Shown here one piece after another: positions 9,524 to 18,271 of a stretch of DNA of 64,000 bases. The DNA is taken from contig NZ_PVTR01000018.1 of the NCBI RefSeq assembly GCF_003003005.1, forward strand, positions 1 to 64,000, read 5' to 3'. Source of the stretch: Mongoliibacter ruber. Lineage in GTDB: Bacteria > Bacteroidota > Bacteroidia > Cytophagales > Cyclobacteriaceae. A model generated the notes under the pieces. The model did no database searches. It was not told the origin of the DNA and worked only from the letters and a program-made list of their open reading frames with translations. Both the position numbers and the translations under genes were made by a program. Each line of letters begins with the position of its first letter. The first letter of the stretch is position 1.

Positions 9524-10402
9524 ATGTCCAATATTTCTTTAATAATCGAAGAAAGAGCCGCCAATGTAGGGAGTTTCCTTGTTGGGCGGCTTCTTCCGTT
9601 CAGACAAAAAAGAGCCGTAGGTCCCTTTGTCTTTTTAGACCACATGGGCCCTGAGGAATTGAAAGACTACCAAAATCTTGACGTCCCTCCCCATCCACAT
9701 ATTGGCCTTTCTACCCTGACTTATTTATTTGAAGGTGCTATCATGCACCGAGACACTATAGGCAGTGAAGTAGAAATCAAACCGGGAGCGGTCAATTGGA
9801 TGACGGCCGGAAAAGGGGTAGTTCATTCTGAAAGAACTCCAGAGTACCTTAGAGATAGTGAGAAGTCTTTACACGGTCTACAGATCTGGGTGGCACTTCC
9901 CAAGGATTTGGAGGATACTGAACCCTCTTTTACCCACATCGAAGCAGAACAGATTCCTTCCCTTCAACTCGGTGACGTCAAGGTAAAGGTGATTGCAGGA
10001 GAAGTATTTGGCAAAAAGTCTCCTGTGCCTGTTCATAGCAAACTATTCTTTTTGGAAATCAAAAGTTTTGAGGCAAGGAAAATAAATATTGGTGAAGAAT
10101 TATTTGGAGAAAGTGGCTTGTATATTTTGGAAGGTGCTATCAAAAGCGAAGGACATAAATATGAAGCAAGGCAAATCCTAATCGCCAAGGACAGCAGTCT
10201 TTGTGAATTTGAAATGCTGGCCAATACAACTGTTTACATTTTTGGAGGAGAACCATTCCCTGAGGAAAGGTATATAGACTGGAATTTTGTTTCATCCAGT
10301 AAGGAAAAACTAAGAAAAGCGCGTGAGATGTGGGAAAATCAGAAATTCCCTGAAATACCAGGAGAAACCGGTTTTGTACCCTACCCTAATTTTAAAAAAT
10401 AA
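9524..10402 (+). CDS. Pirin family protein
   Basis: A 292-residue bicupin. The N-terminal cupin carries the full metal site of pirin: His57 and His59 in PPHPHIG, then His101 and Glu103 in GVVHSERTP. The RAVGPFVFLDHMGP segment (30-43) is also typical. The C-terminal cupin (about 180-290) lacks such ligands, as is usual. Some bacterial pirins oxidise quercetin and others regulate enzymes; the sequence does not tell which applies. Length matches the family (about 290). It appears to be a single-gene unit. Confidence 0.95.
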   Translation: MSNISLIIEERAANVGSFLVGRLLPFRQKRAVGPFVFLDHMGPEELKDYQNLDVPPHPHIGLSTLTYLFEGAIMHRDTIGSEVEIKPGAVNWMTAGKGVVHSERTPEYLRDSEKSLHGLQIWVALPKDLEDTEPSFTHIEAEQIPSLQLGDVKVKVIAGEVFGKKSPVPVHSKLFFLEIKSFEARKINIGEELFGESGLYILEGAIKSEGHKYEARQILIAKDSSLCEFEMLANTTVYIFGGEPFPEERYIDWNFVSSSKEKLRKAREMWENQKFPEIPGETGFVPYPNFKK

Positions 10403-10514
10403 TAGATTATCTTGGAAACAGGTTGGTAAGACGTTATCAACTCATGTAAAGGAGGTATTCTAAGTTCATAACATTGGAAAAAATGTTCAAAAAAGGAAAT
10501 GACAGTTGGTTCTC

Positions 10515-10540
10515 GTCATCCTGAACGTAGTGAAGGATCT
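10515..10540 (+). repeat. Dispersed intergenic repeat of the GTCATCCTGA...GGATCT type
   Basis: This 26-base word begins GTCATCCTGAACG and ends GAAGGATCT. I recognise near-identical words from intergenic regions of many unrelated bacterial genomes. Only one copy is present in this window, so the repeat status rests on prior knowledge. Confidence 0.5.
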
Positions 10541-10625
10541 CCTAGTGTCAAAGGTTGGAAACCCTACAAATCTGTCATTGGTAGTAATAAACGTTTTTCA
10601 ATAGAATCTATTCAAAATAACCCCC

Positions 10626-10661
10626 TAAAAAAATAGCCACTCAACAAAATTGAGTGGCTAT
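10626..10661 (-). terminator. Terminator of the SusC-SusD-S10 transcript
   Basis: A perfect 12-bp stem (10633-10644 with 10650-10661, core AGCCACTCAA) with a 5-base loop is followed on the minus strand by seven T residues. It lies 33 bases past the carboxypeptidase stop. Confidence 0.9.
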
Positions 10662-10693
10662 AAGATTTCTAAGAAATTAAACTTAACAAAAAA

Positions 10694-12229
10694 TTATTTT
10701 TGAAGCGTCACATCATAGAACTCTCTCACATCGACGGTCATTTTTTCTAAAGACGGCTTATGGATATACACCATATGGCCAGACTCATAGTACTTCATGC
10801 TGATATTGTCCCTGAGCTCAGGTGCTATCATCATGTGATCGACTGTGTATTCAGTGGCAAAGAAAGGGGTAGCCAAATCATAATATCCATTGATAAACAT
10901 CACTTTCAAATACGGGTTTTTATGGATCGCATTTCTTAATGTTTCTGAATTGTTGAGGTATTGGTTTTGCACATTGCTGTAATTCCAAGGCCTCACCCTA
11001 CCTGTCAAAATCTCATAGCCAAGATCAGTTTCAACCCCCAATTCTCTTCTCAAATAATCATTGATCGCCATGCTGTAAGGCCCATAGATTGCTTTGCTAT
11101 AACTTGGATCAAATTCAAACCCTTCACCGGCATGGTCATAATCCAAGCCCAAAATCCTACCGTCCAGCCTTCCTAGGGTATTCTTCTGATCTCTCAACAA
11201 TTCCTTTACAAACCTACTGATATGGATTCTGTAATGGGTATTGTCCAAGTAATCTTTGGAAAGCCCAGTGTACTGATGAAGTTTGTCCGCTAATTTTTGC
11301 TTGTCTGCTTCTGTCAATTGATCACCTTTCATCAGCATGCTCGCGTACTCTCCCTTGGCATATCCTCTTACTTCTTCAATAAAATTCTCCACATCATTAA
11401 TTTCTTGCGGAAGTTTATTGTGGTAAGCGGCTATTGCTGCATAAGTAGGCAGGTACATGATATAAGGTAAATCATGTCCCCTAGTGAAATTCAGTGTCGC
11501 AAAGTTGGTTACAGCACTGATCATGATGATACCATTCAAGTACATTCCATATCTATCCTGCAGATAACCTGAAAGACCCGCAGACCTAGTAGTACCATAA
11601 CTTTCGCCTGAAAGAAACTTAGGTGAATTCCATCTTTGAAATTCAGAGACATAGGCACGGATAAAATCACCCACAGAGGCGATGTCCTCTACATATCCGA
11701 GAAACTGTTTTTTGTCTTCTCCAATGGCAGGACGGCTATATCCAGTTTCAATTGGGTCTATGAAAACCAAGTCTGTCTTGTCTAACCAAGTATTCGGGTT
11801 ATCAATAACACGATAAGGAGGTGGTAATGCCTCTCCATCTTCTGTCATTTCAATCATTCTTGGTCCAAGGCCTCCCATATGCAACCAGACTGATGAGGAT
11901 CCTGGGCCACCGTTGAATACAAATGTAATCGGCCTGTCAACAGGGTTGGTGACGTTGTTGAGGGTATAAGAGGTAAAATAAAATTTAGCTTTGTCTTTAC
12001 CTTCCTCATTGGACATATGCATAAAACCAGCTGTGGTTTTATAGCTCAGGTTCTTTCCGCCTGCCTGAATATTATGGTTCTTTTCGGCAACCTCCAGCTC
12101 TTTCATGATCAGTTGGTTGGGATTGGCAGCTGCCGATATCCCCTGAGCATGCAAAAGAGAGCCTGCGCTCCCCAAAACAAGGAGGCAGGCTATCATTATT
12201 TTTTGAATCATATTATGAATTAATTTCAT
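10694..12229 (-). CDS. Secreted serine carboxypeptidase, family S10
   Basis: A 511-residue exported peptidase that should remove C-terminal residues from peptides. A signal peptide ends near residue 29 (LLHAQ). The oxyanion region NGGPGSSSVWLHMGGLGP (106-123) and the nucleophile Ser210 (SGESYGTTR) are clear. The probable acid and base are Asp451 (NGYYDLATP) and His485 (YESGHMVYI). Its start shares one base with the stop of susD (TAATG), so translation is probably coupled; the ATG six codons later is an alternative. Being third in a SusC-SusD operon, it probably trims peptides taken from the surface. A terminator follows. Confidence 0.93.
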   Translation of the reverse strand: MKLIHNMIQKIMIACLLVLGSAGSLLHAQGISAAANPNQLIMKELEVAEKNHNIQAGGKNLSYKTTAGFMHMSNEEGKDKAKFYFTSYTLNNVTNPVDRPITFVFNGGPGSSSVWLHMGGLGPRMIEMTEDGEALPPPYRVIDNPNTWLDKTDLVFIDPIETGYSRPAIGEDKKQFLGYVEDIASVGDFIRAYVSEFQRWNSPKFLSGESYGTTRSAGLSGYLQDRYGMYLNGIIMISAVTNFATLNFTRGHDLPYIMYLPTYAAIAAYHNKLPQEINDVENFIEEVRGYAKGEYASMLMKGDQLTEADKQKLADKLHQYTGLSKDYLDNTHYRIHISRFVKELLRDQKNTLGRLDGRILGLDYDHAGEGFEFDPSYSKAIYGPYSMAINDYLRRELGVETDLGYEILTGRVRPWNYSNVQNQYLNNSETLRNAIHKNPYLKVMFINGYYDLATPFFATEYTVDHMMIAPELRDNISMKYYESGHMVYIHKPSLEKMTVDVREFYDVTLQK

Positions 12230-13650
12230 TAACGATATGCTTCATTTTGAACCATATTTGGATTGGTGAATATTTCAGAATTAGGAATAGGGAAAATAAA
12301 TCTTCCTGCATTTCCAATAGAATAAGTACCAGAACCTGTGGTTCTTGGAATTTCAGTGAATTCAGCAATTGCCCTTCCTGTTCTTGTCATATCGAAAAAC
12401 CTATGTCCTTCAATTGCAAACTCAAACCTTCTTTCATCCAAAACAAGGTCAACCAGTTCCTCTCCGCTTCCTGCAGAGGCATTGCCAAGACCAGCCCTGT
12501 TTCTGACAGCATTCAAGTCATCAAGACCTCCTGCTACATTTCCTTGCCTTGCTCTTGCTTCAGCCCTTAAAAGGTACATTTCTGCAATTCTTAGCACTGG
12601 AACATTGCTGGCGTTTTGAAGCTCATCAAACTTAGTTGAGTAATAGACTCCCCCAAATGCTGGGTTTAAGGCTATCAGATCACTCCTATCATCTTCACCT
12701 TGTCTGGCAAGTAACTCATTTGCAAATGGCACATGGAAACTCAATCCACCTCTACCATTCAAACTGGCAGGAAAATACCATTGTCTGAACCCACTGAAAT
12801 CAACTACGTTGTAGTGCATCTCAAATATGGATTCCGCAGAGAAATCAGTTCTGAAAATATCAGAAAAAGGCTGCACCAATTCAAATGAACCTTGGCTGAT
12901 GACTTGGTTGGCCTTGGCTTCTGCCTCAGCCCAATTGTCCAAATACAGGTGGTATCTGGCTAGCATAGCTGTAGCGGCAGCTCTTGTCAACCTAGATCTG
13001 GTTAAGAAATTACTTGCACGGGATTCTGTAAGCATACTTTCTCCCATTTCAAGATCTGTCCTCACCTGATTCCAAGTATCCTGCAAGCTGGCCCTTTCTT
13101 TGAAGGCATCTTCACCTACACCAATGGATGGTTCTGTTTCTATAATCACACCCAACTCACCATATTTGCCAGGGATACCTCCGAAGTATTTCACCAATTC
13201 AAAATACATCATTCCCCTGAATGTATAGGCTTGACCCAACATGTCATTGACCCTTTCCTGACCTAAACCCGGTACATCCGGAGCAAAAGCAATGATATTA
13301 TTGGCCAAATCGATGGTTCTATAAATCTGCGTATATAAATCGTCTATTTCAGTGTTATCCGGAGTTTGTCTAAACTCATCGATAACGTTAAAATTATCCC
13401 ATGTATCCACTGATTGGACTAAATCTGAAGCAAGCTCTCCTAGCGTTTGGACCCTCCAGTTGTACACCAATTGTGCTTCGTTGTACAGACCGTTTAGGGC
13501 CGCTTCTGCGTTGACTGGATTTGAAAAAGCTTCATTTGTTGCAATCTGGAATTGGGGATCCTGGTCCAACACGTTACAGCTTATTCCCAGGCCAGACAAG
13601 ACTATAAATCCTGCGGCCATTCCTTTGTATATATAATTTTTCATCTTCAT
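12229..13650 (-). CDS. SusD/RagB-family surface lipoprotein
   Basis: A 473-residue lipoprotein with lipobox GISC and lipidated Cys25, then the usual SusD opening (LDQDPQFQIATNEAFSNP) and helical TPR-like core. The closing segment with a RRFEFAIEGHRFFDMTRTG motif is characteristic of RagB/SusD proteins. It would cap the partner SusC pore and bind the substrate on the cell surface. It lies only 4 bases after susC. It has no neighbouring glycosidase or polysaccharide lyase; the adjacent enzymes are peptidases, so a peptide substrate, as for RagAB, is more likely than a glycan. That substrate call is inference. Confidence 0.95.
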   Translation of the reverse strand: MKMKNYIYKGMAAGFIVLSGLGISCNVLDQDPQFQIATNEAFSNPVNAEAALNGLYNEAQLVYNWRVQTLGELASDLVQSVDTWDNFNVIDEFRQTPDNTEIDDLYTQIYRTIDLANNIIAFAPDVPGLGQERVNDMLGQAYTFRGMMYFELVKYFGGIPGKYGELGVIIETEPSIGVGEDAFKERASLQDTWNQVRTDLEMGESMLTESRASNFLTRSRLTRAAATAMLARYHLYLDNWAEAEAKANQVISQGSFELVQPFSDIFRTDFSAESIFEMHYNVVDFSGFRQWYFPASLNGRGGLSFHVPFANELLARQGEDDRSDLIALNPAFGGVYYSTKFDELQNASNVPVLRIAEMYLLRAEARARQGNVAGGLDDLNAVRNRAGLGNASAGSGEELVDLVLDERRFEFAIEGHRFFDMTRTGRAIAEFTEIPRTTGSGTYSIGNAGRFIFPIPNSEIFTNPNMVQNEAYR

Positions 13651-13654
13651 GGCA

Positions 13655-16600
13655 TTAGAATGTTAAGTTTACGCCCAAGGTATACGTTCTTGGTTGCGGC
13701 ATTACCGCAATATCCACACCTGATACAAGATTAGATGGTGAAGTACTTACTTCAGGATCCAACCCTGTGTAGTTGGTCCATGTAAGTAAGTTTTGAGCTG
13801 CTGCATACAATCTTGCTCTTCCGATTCCTACTCTTGAAGAGATCGGAGAAGGCAAGGTGTAACCCAAACTGATGTTTTTCAACCTTAAGAAAGATCCATC
13901 TTCCACATGTCTGGATGGTCTCAAGTCAGCGCTATAGTTTCTGGAGGCCATTCTTGGGATATCAGTGATATCACCAGGTTGTTGCCATCTGCCCAATTGC
14001 TGTGCAGAATAACCAGTACTTCTTTCACCACCGTGTTCGAAGAAGAACCTACCGTAGTTTAGGGTATTGTTTCCTTCACTGAACTGGAAAAAGGCCATAA
14101 AATCCCAGTTTTTGTAATTGATCATATTTGTCCAACCACCGACATACCTCGGAATGGCACTACCCATAATCTGTCTGTGTACATTTGGGTTGAATTCTTC
14201 ATCACCCATTGTATCCCAGATGATATCTCCTGTTTGTGGATCTACACCTTCCTGAACATGCACCCAGAAGGAATTCAAAGGCTGTCCTTCCTCTACTCTT
14301 ACATAATCACGGGTGAATGTGGTAAATGGAAAAGCAAGTCGTTTTACAAGGTTGTTGTTTCTTGAAATATTGAAGCTTGAAGTCCAAGTGAAATCCTCTT
14401 TCTCAATGATGGCGGCATTGATTCCCAATTCGAAACCTCTGTTCTCCATTTCACCGAAGTTCTGAGTCAATACACTGAAACCAAGCGACTTTGGTACTGG
14501 CACATTCAAAAGCAAATCTTTGGTCTGCTTGTCATAATAATCGAAAGTCAAAGTCAATCTGTCTTCCCAAAGTCCGACATCTACACCAATATTAAATTGA
14601 GCGGTAGTTTCCCATCTCAAATCTGGATTGGCCAGTTGGTTAGGTGCAATACCCGGAGCATCTACATAAGAAGCCGGTCCAGTAGGCTGACCTACACCAC
14701 CTAGGTTAAGACCACCTCTCATACCTCCCCAAAGTCCTAAGGCCTGGAAGTCACCAATACCACCTTGATTACCTGTGATACCGTAACTTGCTCTGATTTT
14801 CAAATCAGAAACAGTACTTCTAATGCTTTCCATAAAGCTTTCATCCACAATTCTCCATGCACCTGCTACAGAAGGGAAATAACCCCATCTGTTGTCAGCA
14901 CCAAATCTTGAAGAAGCATCAGCCCTCATATTGGCCGTGAACAAGTATTTACCTTTATATCCGTAATTGATTCTTGAGAAGAAAGAAGCAATACCCCAAG
15001 AAGTTCCTGTACTGCTTGAGTTTTTCACCGCAGCAGATTCAATTCTTTTAAATGAATTGGAAGGGAAGCCTTGACCAAATGCCTGAGTTCTCAAAAACTG
15101 ATTTTCTTGCAAAGTGTTACCCAATAGAATATTGAAGTTATTGTCTCCTATATTCTTTTGGTAAGTCAGTACATTTTCATTGATCCAGTTGTTACTTCTT
15201 GTTACAAAAGACTGAGCCGAACCATTAAGTGCTGCACCTGCCGCAAGGAATGTATTGAAATACCTATCCTCTTCTACAAGGTTGTTATCAATACTCCAGG
15301 TACTTCTGAACACCAAACCGTCTGTGATTTCCCAGTCTGCATATATACTACCAATCATACGGGTAGTTTTCATCAGGTAATCTGTCTCATTGGCTACTGC
15401 CACCGGGTTTTCCCAGAATGGTCTGAAATAGCTCCCATCTTCATTAAAGACTGGATAGTTACTAGGGTAGAAAAAAGCGGTCGAAAGCGCTCCCTCAATT
15501 GCATTACCATTAAGTGCCCTATCTCTGGTATTGACAGAGTAAGTGGCACTGGTACCGATTTTCAACCTCGGTGTAACCATAAAATCCAAGTTCATTCTGG
15601 CACTGCTTCTTTCAAAAGAAGAAGGTCTTACCAATCCCTCTTGGAAAAAGTTGTTTCCTGAAACAAAATACTTGATTCTTTCATCTCCACCGGCAACAGA
15701 AGCATCCAAACTCCTTATAGATCCTGTTTGGAAAATCTCATCAAACCAGTTGGTATCTATAGCACCATCCGGGTTTGGAAAAGGTGCTTGATATGCCTGC
15801 CCGGAACTATTTGGAGCATCCAAAGAGCCATACCTATCCTGCCAGTTATTTCTACTTGCTTCGTTTTGTAATCTTTCGAAAGTAGGTCCATCAACTCTTA
15901 GGTCATTTGGACTTCTCCAAGGCTCAGATATACCTCCATACATACTGATGTTCACTACAGGCTTGCCTGCTTTACCTCTTTTGGTGGTAATCAAAACCAC
16001 ACCGTTGGCAGCCCTTGCACCATAAATGGCCGTTGCAGAGGCATCTTTCAAGATCTCCATGGATTCAATATCAGCTGGATTCAAATCCGCCAGAGGGTTA
16101 GTCGGCTGACCGAAGGTAGTAGCTGCCAAATTGCTGGAAATAATAGGCACTCCATCTATAACATATAATGGATCAGAATTTCCCGTAATAGAAGTGGTAC
16201 CCCTGATACGGATATTCATACCACCACCTGGTTCACCTGACTCTGTATTGACCACTACTCCGGGAGCACGTCCTTGTAATAGTTGATCAGGTGAAGTGAT
16301 TGGGAGGTTTTCAACATCCTTGCCTTTTATAGAAGAAATTGAACTTGTCAATGTTCTCCTATCTTGCTCACCATAACCTACAACGATCACCTCTCCCAAA
16401 GTTTCAGTATCAGGAGCCAGGCTTACATTGATCTCAGATTGATTACCTACCCTTACTTCCTGCGGATCGTAACCCACAAAAGAAAAAACCAAAACATCAT
16501 CAGCTGAATTAACTGAAATTGAATACCGACCATCTAAGTCAGTTGCAGTTCCCACACCGGTGCCTTTCACCAGTATGTTTACACCGGGAATCCCCTCGGG

Positions 16601-16702
16601 CTCATCTTCAGATGTCACCCGCCCCGTCACGGTTCGTGATTGGGCATATACGCTGATTACTGCAAGTAACAGCATACATGTCGTCAGTAAAATTTTTCTC
16701 AT
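13655..16702 (-). CDS. SusC/RagA-family TonB-dependent outer-membrane transporter
   Basis: A 1015-residue outer-membrane importer. Signal peptide 1-20 (VYAQ) is followed by a carboxypeptidase-like domain (TVTGRVTSEDEPEGIPGVNI to about 100), a TonB-contact segment GEVIVVGYGEQ, a plug domain with DPLYVIDGVPI and the SusC motif MEILKDASATAIYGARAANG, then a 22-strand type barrel ending in an aromatic residue (LGVNLTF). It forms the pore of a SusCD complex with the next gene, powered by TonB-ExbBD encoded elsewhere. The 257-base gap before it, and the hairpin near 16924-16947, suggest that it starts its own transcript after the M24 peptidase gene. No anti-sigma or ECF sigma gene is adjacent. Confidence 0.95.
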   Translation of the reverse strand: MRKILLTTCMLLLAVISVYAQSRTVTGRVTSEDEPEGIPGVNILVKGTGVGTATDLDGRYSISVNSADDVLVFSFVGYDPQEVRVGNQSEINVSLAPDTETLGEVIVVGYGEQDRRTLTSSISSIKGKDVENLPITSPDQLLQGRAPGVVVNTESGEPGGGMNIRIRGTTSITGNSDPLYVIDGVPIISSNLAATTFGQPTNPLADLNPADIESMEILKDASATAIYGARAANGVVLITTKRGKAGKPVVNISMYGGISEPWRSPNDLRVDGPTFERLQNEASRNNWQDRYGSLDAPNSSGQAYQAPFPNPDGAIDTNWFDEIFQTGSIRSLDASVAGGDERIKYFVSGNNFFQEGLVRPSSFERSSARMNLDFMVTPRLKIGTSATYSVNTRDRALNGNAIEGALSTAFFYPSNYPVFNEDGSYFRPFWENPVAVANETDYLMKTTRMIGSIYADWEITDGLVFRSTWSIDNNLVEEDRYFNTFLAAGAALNGSAQSFVTRSNNWINENVLTYQKNIGDNNFNILLGNTLQENQFLRTQAFGQGFPSNSFKRIESAAVKNSSSTGTSWGIASFFSRINYGYKGKYLFTANMRADASSRFGADNRWGYFPSVAGAWRIVDESFMESIRSTVSDLKIRASYGITGNQGGIGDFQALGLWGGMRGGLNLGGVGQPTGPASYVDAPGIAPNQLANPDLRWETTAQFNIGVDVGLWEDRLTLTFDYYDKQTKDLLLNVPVPKSLGFSVLTQNFGEMENRGFELGINAAIIEKEDFTWTSSFNISRNNNLVKRLAFPFTTFTRDYVRVEEGQPLNSFWVHVQEGVDPQTGDIIWDTMGDEEFNPNVHRQIMGSAIPRYVGGWTNMINYKNWDFMAFFQFSEGNNTLNYGRFFFEHGGERSTGYSAQQLGRWQQPGDITDIPRMASRNYSADLRPSRHVEDGSFLRLKNISLGYTLPSPISSRVGIGRARLYAAAQNLLTWTNYTGLDPEVSTSPSNLVSGVDIAVMPQPRTYTLGVNLTF

Positions 16703-16917
16703 GGTATGATATAGTTTGTTAACACAAGTCTAAATTCCTGACTTATATCTAAATATCAAAACCATCTATATAAGTATACTTCAATATAAGTAATATATTC
16801 TACTAATATTTTAATTAAAAATAACTTAAACCCTTAAATTATATCAATGGTAATTTTTATGAATAAAAAAAATTGGAAATATATAATTTATTGATATCGA
16901 AAAAGTAAAAAATCAAA

Positions 16918-16947
16918 CTAGAAGGGAAGGTTAGAAATCACCTCCCC
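16918..16947 (-). terminator. Possible weak terminator after the M24 peptidase gene
   Basis: On the minus strand an 8-bp stem with one G-U pair (16947-16940 with 16931-16924, GGGGAGGT/ACCTTCCC) is followed by a T-rich but interrupted tail. It lies 13 bases past the stop. Confidence 0.5.
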
Positions 16948-16959
16948 TATCTATATTAT

Positions 16960-18243
16960 TTATGCAAATGGCTGGTCAATCGCTGGACTGGGAGCCGAAA
17001 AGTAAACTGGACCATTTTCACCCATATACATACAGTCTTCTACCCTCACTCCAAACTCTCCTACAATATAGATACCTGGTTCATTGCTAAAACACATCCC
17101 CTTTTCCAAAGGTGTATCATTGCCTCTTACCAAGTTGGTCCATTCATGTCCATCCAAACCTATTCCATGACCTAGTCTGTGCGAGAAATATTTGTAATCT
17201 GGTCCGAATCCTCCATCTGAGATTAGCTGTCTGGCTATTTTATCCAAGTCTTCGCATTTCACTCCTGGTTCTTTCGCCAATTCAAAAGCAGCCATTTGGG
17301 CTTCTTTAGCCAAATCCCACACTTGTCTGTGTCTAGCGGTAGGCTCACCAAAAACAACCGTTCTACTGATATCTGAACGATACCCTTCCACCGTACATCC
17401 TCCATCTGCAAGCACCACATCTCCTTCTTTTAAGGTTTGAACTTTACTGCTTCCATGCGGAAAGGCCGTCCATTCACCAAAATTAGCTCCTATGGAACCT
17501 GTTACGCCCAATGCTTTATGCGCTTGTGACGCCACATCTCTAAAGTCATCCTGAGTCATCCCAACCTTTAAGGAATCAAAGACTACTTTATATGCTTCAA
17601 TGGTGATGTCATTTGCTTTTTGCATCAAAGCTATCTCAGCTGGTGACTTATATATTCTGCATCCAGCTGTGACATCATCGGCCAATACATACTTGAATGA
17701 ACTCGCGGCTGACTTGATTCCGTCATAAAGGAAAAATCTACACCTTTCTTCTATTCCTAAGGTACCACTGTTACCTATCTTATCTGCCAAAATCCCTTTA
17801 ACTACAGTATAGGGACTTTCATGCTCTTCCCATGTTCTGATTTCAGAACCGAATTTCACCAGTTCACCGACTTTGTCTTCCTCAAATTTCGGACAGATAT
17901 ACATCACATCTCCATCTGCAGGAATCACAGCTGCCACCATTCTTTCGGATAGGAATAAATCAAAATCGAGAAAATACTTCATGCTTGTTCCTGGCTCCAA
18001 AAAAAGTGCATCGATGTTTTTTTGACGCATCAACTCCTGTGCCTTACCAATCCTTGCCAGCCTTTCTTCACGGGAGATCGGTACCACATCTGCAGTCATG
18101 TTCTTTAATCCGCTGAAATCAGCTAATCCTTGACCATCTGATTTGATACCTGAGGCTTCATTGCTTGAACATGACACAAAGGGAAGTGTCAAAGCCGGTG
18201 CAATAGCCGCTGTTTTGATAAATAATCTTCTGTTAAATTTCAT
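16960..18243 (-). CDS. Tat-exported M24-family aminopeptidase (Xaa-Pro type), probable lipoprotein
   Basis: A 427-residue metallopeptidase of the pita-bread fold. All five metal ligands are present: Asp280 and Asp291 (DGGCTVEGYRSD), His359 (RLGHGIG), Glu388 (SNEPGIY) and Glu402 (VRVEDCMYM). An N-terminal creatinase-like domain spans about 50-200. Such enzymes cleave N-terminal residues before proline. The N-terminus combines a twin-arginine motif (NRRLFIK, 4-10) with a lipobox (FVSC, Cys25), which suggests export of a folded metal-loaded enzyme and membrane anchoring. Most Xaa-Pro peptidases are cytoplasmic, so this is unusual. It follows the VPS10-type gene by 28 bases and precedes SusCD, which fits peptide breakdown in the periplasm. 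Confidence 0.9.
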   Translation of the reverse strand: MKFNRRLFIKTAAIAPALTLPFVSCSSNEASGIKSDGQGLADFSGLKNMTADVVPISREERLARIGKAQELMRQKNIDALFLEPGTSMKYFLDFDLFLSERMVAAVIPADGDVMYICPKFEEDKVGELVKFGSEIRTWEEHESPYTVVKGILADKIGNSGTLGIEERCRFFLYDGIKSAASSFKYVLADDVTAGCRIYKSPAEIALMQKANDITIEAYKVVFDSLKVGMTQDDFRDVASQAHKALGVTGSIGANFGEWTAFPHGSSKVQTLKEGDVVLADGGCTVEGYRSDISRTVVFGEPTARHRQVWDLAKEAQMAAFELAKEPGVKCEDLDKIARQLISDGGFGPDYKYFSHRLGHGIGLDGHEWTNLVRGNDTPLEKGMCFSNEPGIYIVGEFGVRVEDCMYMGENGPVYFSAPSPAIDQPFA

Positions 18244-18271
18244 TTATTCTATTTGGGTTAGTGGTTTGTTA

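Noticed and set aside
16757-16784. Promoter of susC (TTG, 17 bases, TGGTTTTG on the minus strand)
   Set aside because: The -7 box has one mismatch and the spacing is shorter than the usual 19-21, so I did not list it as a feature.
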